NCBI RefSeq assembly: GCF_002234675.1
Contig: NC_019866.2
Location: 11,499,261 to 11,563,260, forward strand
Origin: Oryzias latipes
Taxonomy: Eukaryota; Chordata; Actinopteri; Beloniformes; Adrianichthyidae
Reading direction: 5' to 3'
Length of the DNA: 64,000 nucleotides
Position numbers and translations under genes: made by a program. The notes under the pieces are model-generated. The model saw only the letters and a list, made by a program, of their open reading frames with translations. It was not told the origin of the DNA and ran no database searches. Shown one piece after another: positions 11,595 to 22,300 of this stretch. How positions within the stretch are numbered: position 1 is the first letter of the stretch; each line of letters starts with the position of its first letter.

Positions 11595-13390
11595 CACCGG
11601 TGGAGACAGTTTTATGGTCTAGGGGTTGCAAAACACAACTAAAAATCTGAAAACACCATCTGAGTCTAATCTTCCTTAATTTGTTTTTAATGAAAATATG
11701 ATCATCTTTCAAGATAATTTTGTTAATATTACACTCAAACTTTGAAATTTAACAAGGTTTACGGGGAAGAGACATACTTTTAGAGAACAACTTAATCAAA
11801 GCCTTGAACTTAAACAAAATAAAAATCTCTGATCTACATCTTGTTTCGTTTTCACCTTGTAAAAATCCTCTAGTGACATGGAAACATTTCGTATTTTGTA
11901 GAGAATTGTTAAATATATTTTTCATATACCTGCTGTATTTCTGTGTACCAGGAGTTAAGTCTGGTCAGATAGTCCCATCCACGTAATAAAATCTTACTGC
12001 CACTCACCAGTGACATTACTGTGCCAACATGGTAGTTTTGTTCTGAGCTTTGCTCCACTTTGCTGAACGTCTTCCTTTCAGATGGTTCCATACATGCACA
12101 ATGCTTTTGGGACATTCAGATGAATCAAAACCTTTCAGCCTGATTGCTGTTATTCATCACATTGTGATTTTGGTTCATCCACAAATATTTTTCCAATAAA
12201 AGACCCTTAAATTTGATTTGAAAAGAGTTAATCTAAGTTTGTTGATGTACTCTATTTAACCACACAATAAATCCTCTGACCTTCAACGTGTTCCACATAA
12301 CTCAGTCCCATATTGATGTATACTAATCCGCTCACACACACAAGAGAGAAAGGAGTTTTAAATATATTTGGAAATGTATCACATTTAAAAATGAAGCAAA
12401 TTGTTTTTTAAGAGAAAAACAGATGGAAAGGTTTCCATGGAAACTAAAGAGTTTAGGCTAATTGGTTCCATTAGATCTGAAATAAAAGATGCAAATTTGG
12501 TCCTAAATAAGATAAGGATTTTCTTATATTTTGCTGCTGAGTTTGTCAGGGCTAAATGTTTAATATAAGTTTGCTTTTTTTGCAGTCCTACTAACTGGAG
12601 ATGCACAACATGCAGAGTTTGTCAGGTTTTTTTTCATTTCATAATTTTAAATCTCCAAACACATGAGGTCTACATAAATAAGGGGTCTCATGCTTAACCA
12701 TGAATGTAAGGTTGAAACATCTCCAATGACCTACAAGCAAACATCTATGTCCCGCACCTGAGACCAGGCAAGGATTAATTACAGCTTAGGTTTTTATTTT
12801 TTATCTTTTTTATTTTTACTTTTATTTTTTTACGAAAAACAAGAGCTATTGGTAAAAGTCTACATTCAATTTTACTCAATATTTATATCTGATCTCACTA
12901 TGCTATACCCAGGGTTCTAAAATGTATATGTTTCCTGTTGGGTTGTAATTTCCTGATTGTTTGAACATTTATAGTGTTATTGTGGTCCAGGAAGCAAACA
13001 ACCTCAAACTTTTTGGCCCTCCTGTGTTCCCGTCATTTTGTTCTGTACCGTCTCTGTTCTGTTGTTCCTTACTGTCGTAGTTTGTTGTAGGTCTTTGTAC
13101 AGTCCAGTCTAACTTTTCACCTGTTCAAGTTCTCAGTTGCAGGCCCTCTTTAGGGCCTGTGTTCTCTGTGGACATCTGTTTGGATTGAAATTCCTGATTC
13201 TGCAAAGGAAGGACTTTTTCCTGCCATTTTGAAAGACCATAACTTCCTTCCTGCCCCCTAATTTTATAAACCTATGTATTAAACTTCCCTTCTGGGTTTG
13301 ACATTCTTTGTGCTTGTCCATCTGCACAGCAACTAAGTACCGGTACACAACAAGTCCATCTGTAGGGACCTCTGAAGACAACTAAGGGTT
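11595..13390. other. AT-rich intergenic DNA, no gene seen
   Basis: The stretch is AT-rich and carries only short shadow frames. A T-rich low-complexity tract lies at about 12790-12832. I see no convincing exon, transposon end or RNA gene. The right end merges into the 3' flank of the minus-strand canopy-like gene. Confidence 0.6.
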
Positions 13391-13395
13391 TTTTC

Positions 13396-13412
13396 TTTAT
13401 TTGGCCTTTATT
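13396..13412 (-). terminator. two AATAAA polyadenylation signals for the canopy-like gene
   Basis: On the minus strand AATAAA occurs at 13401-13396 and again at 13412-13407, about 250 bases beyond the stop codon at 13664. This predicts a short 3' UTR ending near 13380-13390. Confidence 0.55.
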
Positions 13413-13663
13413 TCAATTTAGATTTAAGTCAGATTTTCATTTTTCTTTAAGTGAAACGTCATCGCTAACGCAAAAATTGATGAATATTAACTTTAAAAGT
13501 TTTGGCTCCTTATTAAGAAACATGATGTTATCGCGTTTCATGTCACCATGCGATACTCTATCGATTTAAAGTACTTTGCGTTGACTCCACCGCAACATGA
13601 AATACTGAGATATCAATGATGTATTTATTATCATGATCAAATAGCTGATAAAATTCAACAGCT

Positions 13664-14465
13664 TCACAGCTCATCTGAATGTGCAGTAATGGGCTGGGCG
13701 ATGCGTACATTTTCCTTGTGTGTCTGTAGTAGAGCCTCAATATCAGATTCTGCAAAGTCAACTTTGGAGTCCTAAAAAAAAAGTTATATAAGAAAAGCCA
13801 ATTACTCTCTGGAAAAAATATTTTGCATAAAAACTAAAAACACCACATTAGCAACTTACCTCCTGAGACTTTTGTTTGACACCCACACACGCATGGGATT
13901 GCTCATAGCACATCACAATGGACAGATTCTTTGGCTCTTCACGAGCTAAAGCAGCGAGGAACTGGTCACGATGAGAATCTGGATGGAGGGGTTATTATTT
14001 TAACTTCCTGATTTGTAAATCTAGAGACTTTTCATCCGGGACAGAGATCTTACCCAGCAATTCCGTGCAGGCAGATAGCACTTTATCCTTAGTCGCATGC
14101 TCTTGATTGTAGGACAGAAGGTGATGGCACAGCTGCCCACCAAGGAGCTTCTCTACCACTCTCTGCCTGCTTTCAGTTGGGGTTTCCTTTATGACTTTCT
14201 CCATCACTGAAAAGAAGCGCATTTGTTTTTTTTGTGTTTTCTGAAAAAGACAAAGTTGAATCTGACATACCTTGTGCTGCTTTCAGACAGCTTTCACAAT
14301 TCATGTCTGGTAAGGCAAAAACAAACAAACAATTAAACAGTAAGGTGATGGCACAATTGAGCTAATCAATTAAAATGTTTGCAAGGTCTACTTACGGTGA
14401 TCTTTCTTTTGAGCTTGTGTGGGAATAAAATAAAACATACAGATGAAAAAAAAAGAGATTTTCAT
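13664..14465 (-). CDS. canopy-like, saposin-type ER-resident protein
   Basis: Five exons join in phase: 14465-14396, 14306-14271, 14206-14054, 13978-13860 and 13771-13664, each with GT/AG borders, giving 161 residues. Residues 1-18 form a signal peptide ending PTQA. Six cysteines follow at 27, 30, 62, 82, 110 and 117: a CxxC pair near the N-terminus, single cysteines in the middle, then C-x6-C. The last four residues before the stop are SDEL (HSDEL), an ER-retrieval signal. Canopy (CNPY) proteins have the same plan: CxxC, an 'AC' about 26 residues before a C-x6-C pair, and a C-terminal HDEL-like signal. They act in the ER lumen as chaperone-like partners of receptors. This protein is shorter than usual CNPY members (about 180-250 residues) because the central loop is reduced. 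The exon structure is firm. The family name is an inference from cysteine spacing; another saposin-fold ER protein is possible. Confidence 0.72.
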
Positions 14466-14967
14466 GGTTTTTGATCGTAGACCAAACCCTGGGTAACAGC
14501 AGAAAAAGGAATGAGCCGTGTGAAGCTTTGATCAGCTTCCCTTTTGCGTAATGCGCTGGTGTGACCTCAGGGACAAAAGGATTCCTTCTCAGTCATTCAC
14601 AGCATCACGGAAGTCCAGTTTTTCAGGTTATGTCTGTCTATGTAACTAGTGGTCTGCCTGTCATTTTAGGACCTTAAATCATTAAAAAAATAACTTCTGA
14701 CACTGACCAGAAAGACAAAAAAAAGGAAAGAAAAGATTATGTTTTCTGACAGTTAAAAAATAGCATAAAGAAATGTTTGGAAAAAAGGGCTACGAGGTTT
14801 ATGTCTACATGTCTAGTTTCATTTATAAATTAAAAAAACAACACTTTATGATAGTGAATAAAATTGAATGCTATGTTAAAAAAACGTTTTTATATAATTT
14901 TTGTTTTGGTTTTGCTTAAATATTTTTATTTTATTCAATTTTATTTTATTTATTTTATTTTAGGTGA

Positions 14968-14980
14968 CCGCCAGGTGGCA
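14968..14980 (+). promoter_or_regulatory. candidate CTCF site
   Basis: CCGCCAGGTGGCA matches the CTCF core consensus. It lies about 500 bases upstream of the canopy-like start codon and just upstream of the promoter-like block at 15037-15112, in the interval between the two divergent genes. Confidence 0.5.
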
Positions 14981-15036
14981 ATAACGTTCCAACATGCACA
15001 CTTGCTCGGAGTTTACCAGGATTCGAAGGACGTCTC

Positions 15037-15249
15037 CCATATATGGTCATTTTTACTATTTAAGGGCTGTCCGTGTGGCGCGTGCGCATTAGTCAATTAA
15101 ATGTTAGCCAATGAACGAAAAGAGTGACCTAGTGCGGAAAAAGCGAACGGAGCAGTTGAGTCGTCTTCTCTCGAAACAGCAAATGTGGCGCCTGTAAGCC
15201 AGAACTTCAGTGTGTGACCTGTTTACAGACTCGGTTCATCGAAGTTCAA
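15037..15249 (+). promoter_or_regulatory. promoter-like block with CArG box, TATA-like box, NRF1-like site and possible first exon
   Basis: A perfect CArG box (CCATATATGG, SRF-type) lies at 15037-15046. It is followed by TATTTAAG at 15057-15064, the NRF1-like GCGCGTGCGCA at 15078-15088 and a CCAAT box at 15108-15112. Downstream, about 120 bases of higher GC end at a good donor (CAA|GTGAGT, junction 15249/15250). This looks like a promoter with a non-coding first exon on the plus strand. The only plus-strand gene downstream is sun1, so an upstream sun1 promoter is the simplest reading, but transcription start and splicing are not shown by the sequence. Confidence 0.45.
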
Positions 15250-16578
15250 GTGAGTATCTCGACGTCTGTGGGAAGATGATAATAGTGAATTAGTTCTCGC
15301 GCCAAGTACTATTTGGAACTGTCACGAGCGGCAAAGGAAGCTAACACAAAACATGATGCAGTCTTAAGTATTTTGTATCTTTAATCTTCTGTTAATCTGC
15401 CTATGGGCTGTGTCAGATACCTATAGTTACCCTAGTAACGTTTCTTCTTCGTGGGATTTAACAAAAAAATGTGGTTCTTGGTCATCTGTCGGCATTGGTC
15501 GGTAACCGTTAAAAGTAACACCATCAAACAGCCAGAGACTAAGTTGGACTCGCTTTGAGTTTGAGAAAAATAACAATAGTTATATCAATTTCAAACAAAT
15601 TTCCTTCTTTCTGCATGTCACAAAAACACACCACATCTTGTCAACATTTTTTGGAACCTACTAATCGTATTAATTGAACACAGTTTACTACAACCGGATG
15701 AACCGGGATCCAAACCGAAAATATCTTCCACTCTTATATCATTTTGGCAGGCATGTGCAGTCTGATGTTAAATGCGAACTGAGACTGGGACTATTGAATT
15801 AGATCATTTGCAAAAGTTACGAGACAATTTTCTTCTGTCTGACTCTTAATTGTCCTTTCTTGTTTTCTTTTGAAATATCTTGTAATTAACAGTTATGTTG
15901 GTGTGAACAATGAACAGTATAATAAGTCTATTTGTTATTAGTTGGTTGTCTGGATTCATAAATGCAATAGTGGGATTTCTGCTCCTGGACCTCAGTCTCT
16001 GTACATCAGGGCTGGACGTCACCTTCAACGTTTGTTTTTAACCAAGGTCGTGTGGAAGAAGGTTTCTTCTCACTGAGATACCTGGATCCAAAGATTGATG
16101 GGACTCCAAGGGTTTAGTTGAAGGTGCGCTGTCATGTCTAAAGTGAAATCCAGCTTTTTAACTCACTTTGGCTGCTTCAAATCATGAAATGTGACCCCCT
16201 TGCTGCTCTGGAAATGTTTTACTTGCTTCAGGACCTTCTCTGTGGACAGCCACCTGACTGATGTGCTGATGCAGCCCTGTGCATCCTAACAGAGCAAGAA
16301 GTCTCAATTTATATTTTTGATTTAAAGTTGATTAACTTTTCCTGTTTGTCAGTTTATCATTTTAATGGGAGACTGACCTCACGTTCATTATACTAACTAT
16401 AAACCTGTCCCATAAGATGGTTACCTGTTTGATTTTGGTTTTATTGTAAACTATTGGTTTAGACAAAGGTTTTTTGGGGCTAAAGCAGGAAGTTAACAAG
16501 CAAAAGTCTTGAGTTTGGGTTAAAATCACTAGACAGTCAAAGGTTAATATCCAGAAAAAAGCGCTGTTTTTTCTTTGA

Positions 16579-16592
16579 CCAGCAGGTGGCGC
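16579..16592 (+). promoter_or_regulatory. strong candidate CTCF site
   Basis: CCAGCAGGTGGCGC fits the CTCF core CCASYAGRKGGCRS at every position. It is in the same orientation as the motif at 14968 and lies 1.6 kb downstream of it, so the two bracket the promoter-like block at 15.0-15.25 kb. Confidence 0.6.
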
Positions 16593-17099
16593 CTCTTCCA
16601 TGATTAAATGTTGGTTCAGTATGAATTAAGTGGCCAAAAATATCAGATTTATTCGCACATCTGTGTCAGCTTGTTGCAGATTGATCACACCTCAGTGGGA
16701 AAGATCCTCTTCCCGTAAACATGATGTACTCAAGCATGTAATAACTAATGCACTTGCTTTTGTAGTGAAAATGTTTAATTATGTACTGTTTTTTTAGGGT
16801 TGAAATGTAAAGCAGATTTGGAACATTTTTGATAGTTTTTATATGATATTTCATGCATAACAGCTTTATATATGTGTAATTTGAAGATGTACTCTTTCTC
16901 GTGTACTGATGGTTATTTATTAACAAGTTGGCCCCTTTATAGACTTAATCATTGACTATTTAAGACCATTCGGTCTTTTTGTGACACTTATTAATGAATA
17001 TTTTACTTAAAAAAATGTTATTCTACCCTGACAGTTTGCATCTTTGTACACTTCTTCTCGAGGAAGATTCCGTTTTTCTGGAGGCTTTTTAAGTGTAAG

Positions 17100-18100
17100 G
17101 AGGAGATTTGGAACTGTCATATATCCGGGCAGCATCTCTTCAGTGGATGTCATATACAGCTCTGCTTTCCTCCAATAGATTTAAACTGGGCGCTCTGACC
17201 GACAATAGAGGGCCCGGGAGTGGGAGGATCAGCTCGGGAGAGATCCTTCTGGCTTTGTTACGCCAGGGAAGCCATTTTGGAAATCTTCTTGTTATGTATT
17301 AGCAGTTTGCAGTCTTGTCGTTGCAAGTAAACTTTTCTTTCCTACAGAAACGGCTTGTAAAAAGAACCGGGTGCGCGTAAAATAAAAATCCTTTTGGGAA
17401 TTGGGCCACGGGAAGCAGGAGGGAAGTTTGCGCACCTTCACCTTGCGTGCGTTTTGACGCGCGGATTTTGCTCCCTTTGGATTACGCTTTTAAAGAATAT
17501 AACCTCCATGGATTCAAACCACGCGGGCAAGTTGACATGTTACCACGAGTAACCTCCAACTGAGACTGTATTTGTGTGGGGCAGGCCTGTGCGCTCACTT
17601 AAATATGTCCTTGCTGCGCTCCTTTACCAACAACTGTTTTGACAGCTAACGCAGTGTCGGGCCCTGTTTCCTTAAGTACTTTTCATAGATAATAGTCTGC
17701 TTGGTTATCACATCTTTAGGTGTATAATTATTGGCAAACGCGCGTGCATGTATGAAGTGATGAATGGACGTATTGAGCAGAAATAATAATGGCGCGTCGT
17801 TGATCAAGCTTGTAAGTTAGCGCTGCGTAACTGACGTTGTTGTCCAACACATCTACATCTAAATTTAGCTCTGGGCAGCACCGACGCGTTACAGCCTTCA
17901 CATGTTCCCCACACCGACGACCACTCGTAGTCATAGTAAAGTAAATATGTTTTCCTTTAGCTTTAACGGCGTTATTCTGTAGGACTGTTTGGATTCGTTG
18001 TCAGGTCGCCGCTGTTTGCCGTGTCCGTCGCAGGTAGTTTGCGTAAAGGAGGCAGCAAAACATACGCGTAAAAGAGGTAAAAACACAGCAAAGGAAAGGT
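17100..18100 (+). promoter_or_regulatory. CpG-rich segment, possible sun1 promoter
   Basis: Local base composition departs from the AT-rich surroundings: CpG dinucleotides cluster (for example 17335-17480 and 17980-18060, with GCGCGT and ACGCGT words). Donor-like CGCAG|GTAGTT occurs near 18033. This is the nearest CpG-rich block upstream of the sun1 start codon and could be its main promoter and non-coding first exon. No transcription start is demonstrable. Confidence 0.35.
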
Positions 18101-19318
18101 GTCTTTTTACCCCTTATTGTTCAGCCTGTTTCGTCTAGATGAGGCTGTCTGTCCATCGTGATCAGGTGCACTGGTTTGACATGTGGGGAGAAATAATCCT
18201 GGCGGATTTGAAGTAGTTCCCTTGGATTTGGGGTATTTGTTTCCCTTTATCCGTCTTTTCGGCTTGGAGAGTTTTTTTCCCATTTAATCAAGATTAGGTT
18301 ATGTGTTGAGTTTTTGGAACTGGATTTTATGAACAGACTTTTAAGTTCTGCTGTTTTACTTCTATTATAGTCAAACGCTATGTTAATGCACCCTTTATGA
18401 ATGTTCATTTGTTTATGTTTTGTTATTGAATAAGATTAGTCTTTTTGTAAATTTGGATGCAGACTGGAGCTGCAGGTGCAGTAGAAAAACTGTAGATATG
18501 AAGTCAACTTTGTACTGTTAAAATATACATTTATAAGTATTGATCTTTAGCTATCTTTGTTGGAAGATTGCTTGAATCTCTTGTTGGAAGTGTTGGCAAG
18601 TTGCAATAGCAAGCATATTGCAGCAACATGCTGTTTGCTCACTGTTCTCATAAAGGAGGTTTCTCTCAACTCTCAGACCGTTGCTTCCCGCCCATTCCTT
18701 CACAGCCTGCCCCACCCCTCTGCTCCTTTACAGTTTCATAATACCAAGCTTACTTGCAGTCACTGTAGGGACTTGCTGTCCTGCTGTGTGGTCTGCTTAG
18801 TCCAAATAGAAAGAAGATTGCCTTTTTTTTCTCTCCTGTCTCCTTTTTCTATCATCCAAAGCCTGTTGACTGCCAAGAGAAGAAGAAATCAGCTTTTTTT
18901 AAACTGTTTTTGCTGGTGTTTTAGTCTACGTTGACCAGAAGCAGCATGCAGGACGAGGTTGGCTAACTCTCATTCACAGTAGCGTTGTTGTGTTTTGAAT
19001 AGAGGGGATGTCCAGAAGCTCCCATTAGGATCTGCCTGCAGTGGACGTCCATGGTGACTTCCTTTATCACTGGTGTATGAGTTAATGTGGGCAGAGTCAA
19101 AGAATTAGCTAGATTTATTTGCAATGTGCAGGTAAATTTCTCACCAGTTGTTAAACATGTGAGAACTTGCATTGATTGGCAGAACAGCCACACTAAGAGA
19201 CAGGCTGAACCAAGCAGGGAAGATGTTTTTTGTTTTTCTCCTGAAGTCTCAGCTGTGATTTTAAAAAGAACTGTGCCTTACGTCCTCACTTTTTCAGTTT
19301 AAACAAAGAAGAAATACC

Positions 19319-22300
19319 ATGGATTTTTCCCAGCTTCACACATACACGCCTCCACAGTGTGCCCCGGAAAATACTGGCTATACATACTCTCTCAGGTGAG
19401 ACCCTAGTGCCGGTGCTGCAGAACGCTGGCAGCATCAAATATGTCTATCAATGACATGAGGTATACTATTCAACTTGAAATTGAGCAATGCCCTTTCTGT
19501 TTCCTGCTTATTAATTTTTGAGGTGTGGCAGAAATAACAATTGTCTTTCAATAGAGGTATGTGCTGGTGGTTTAGATGAGTCAGTTTCGTTGTGACTTCA
19601 GTTGGGGGCGTTTTTCTCCCATCAGAAATTGGGAAACATTGCACAAAACACTAGGCCTATTACCAGGTTTCATATTTACATATCCCCTTTTTTCCATTTT
19701 ATGAAAATGATGGCGCCTGTTTGGATTTAGCGTCCCTCCCCATCTCTCAATCATGCTTATGATGGATGCTAGATTTCTTTCTCTTCATCAGAGCACACAC
19801 ACTCTTAACCTAGTCAACTCTTCCTCAGAAAGGTCTGTGCATGTAGAAGAATGCAGTATTTTTCAGAAATGTCAACTTCATGCCAACAGCTAAGAGACTA
19901 CAAAAAGGTATTTAGGGTTGGGTTGGGATTTATATCACTGCGCTTTGTTCAACTTTTAACCTAAGAGTAAGAGTGATTGACAGTTGAGGTATAGCAGATC
20001 TCATGGGAAAAATATGAAAGCTATTTTTCTTTCTTTTTTTAATAAGAAGACCAAAAAAAGTTTGGGCTTGGTTATGGATTTATATTGTGTGCTCTTTTCT
20101 ACCAACTGGCAAAGCTGGACTGCAGTTTCTGCTGGACTTACTGCAGTGTGGGAAAGTCAATATGCTTAAATCCAGCTTATTTTTTCCCCTTTTTCTGCTT
20201 TTATTATTTTCTTTATGTAATAGTTGACTGTATCAACTTTAAATGTTGACGCTTTAGAATGGTTTTACATCTTAAAAGATTCATTCAAAGCATATAAACA
20301 ATTAAATAATGGGGGGAGGGGTGTTTCTAATTTTTTTCTAGTTTTAGTGCCAATTCTTGTAAAGTTGAGTTCTGGTTCATTTTTTTTTTCTCTTTTGGGT
20401 CATCTTTTGAACAAATGGAGAAAAGCTAGTTTCACCCCCGACTGGAATCTGTTTGGTGACTGAAGTGCTGGAACAAGCTAAGCTTGTTCCCTTGAATGCA
20501 GTCAGCTGAGAAGCTATTAATGAACCACACTGCCACAAGTGTCCCCCTGATCTCAGGATTAGACTAACAGTTTATGCCTCTTTACTGTTAAAGAAGTCCA
20601 AGGTTTCACTGGTTAGCGTCTGTAAGAGGCTGCGGGAACCAACCAGGTAAACTAAACCAAAAGCAGTTTCACATCTGTGCTTGCTTTTGAGCTGTAGAAC
20701 GGCTGCTCAAAACCTGTTGAGAGCTTCGGCTGAAGGGTTTTGGCGCACGCGTGTGTGTGTAGTGTGTGGTTTACAGTTCAAACCGTCCAGGATGGATGGG
20801 GTCAGGTGACAGAAGCGGTTGGTCCATCTGTTGTCAAATCTCAAAGGGACAGAGGCAAGTTTTGTAGCACAGAACGTCAGCACAGTCAAAGTGTGAGAGG
20901 ACAGGCGTCCATTAGGAGAGAGAAACTACAAGAATCTTGTGCTTAGTTCATTTAGAAAATGTAAAAATACAGCGAGGACAAGCTTAGTCTGAAAAGGAAT
21001 TGCTTTAAAGACTTTAGTGAGAGTTGTCTTTGAATGCATACAGATGTGTTTTACAGTCTGAGATGATCACACTCTGCAGCCTTTACAATATTAAACTACC
21101 ACAAATAGTAAGTCTTTGCAAAAGCTTTTGCAAGCTTGATGTAATTTCAAGCTTCTTTTTTTTTCGATCTTGTATATCTGATTTTCTTGTGTAATACAGT
21201 AAGCATCAAATGGGTTTTATAGAAAATAAAACCCATTTACAAACATTTGACAAACATTTACAAACATTTAAAACAAAACCCATGTACATTTTACTGTTTT
21301 AATTATCAGAATGTGAGGATTTCATATCAAGAAAAAGATGTTTGATGCACCCAGATACTGGTGTGTGTATTGGGTCGCACACAGCTTTCATATTTTATGA
21401 TGTTAGAAGTAGGTCAGTGGGGCTTCAGATGCATGTCATCTTGTTTTTTTCTTCCATCATTTGTGATAGCTTGATTTTTATGACTGTAACCTGTAGTACA
21501 GACAAGTGCTATTCAATTCTATAAAGGTGTAGTATATGCAGGGAAGTAATTTATATAATGCTGATGCAGAGAAGCCCTTATGTATAGTAAAATACGTTTT
21601 TTTCGATCCGATAAATTAATAATGAATGCGTTTTGATTTCTCCATGCAGACTGATGCAGCTGAGGCTGATGCAGCTGGACAGTTGTTGCTTCCTCTGCAG
21701 TCGCAGTTGTTGTTGCATGTGCTCGATGTGTCTCAACACCTGCGCCACCAGCCAAATAACTAACAAATGACAGCAGCTTGAGTTTAGAAAGACGACTTTT
21801 GCCATACTTATTTCTTTCAGCCTTTCTTAAGAACTTTTAAACTCGTCCCTGTCGAGTCATATAAGTTTAAACTGTCGACTTTTATACATCACTTTGATGT
21901 TTGGCCCTTGGATTTTTTTATTTTACAGTCTTTGGAGATGATTTTGCTCTTGTTCAGCTAATAATCAGTTCTGTTTTTTTTTTTTTTAGACGAGGGTCCT
22001 GTTTGAACTTGTCCCCATGGCAACGGAGAAAACCTTTAATGGCACTCTGTAGTACTTTGTGTTGGTGAATGAAGGATATCGCCCTGAAGGGAAATGCTGT
22101 CTGAGAGGCAAAATGAGATTATGCTGGAAGAATCTTAATATTGATGAGTCAACTTTTTCAAGTTTTTCTTCCTCTGTAGAACTGAGTAAATATGCTTTAT
22201 CGCTTAAGGGCAAAATGTGCTAAGAATGTTGAAAGGAGACAAGAAGTAGCAAGAAAAGCACAGCTGAATGAGAGCATAGTACGGTAATGAGCCCCCCACT

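Larger units (their letters stand above)
15250..19297 (+). other. 5' region / putative 5' intron of sun1
   Basis: No coding exon is recognisable. The interval holds a CTCF motif (16579-16592) and a CpG-rich segment (about 17100-18100), each listed separately. It ends at a clear acceptor (TTTTCAG, exon from 19298) that opens the first coding exon of sun1. Confidence 0.5.

Noticed and set aside
21519..21805. Minus-strand frames with Gln/Arg/Leu-rich text (HIEHMQQQLRLQRKQQ) in sun1 intron 1
   Set aside because: CAG/CTG-rich DNA gives this in any frame; no matching neighbouring exon or family was found.
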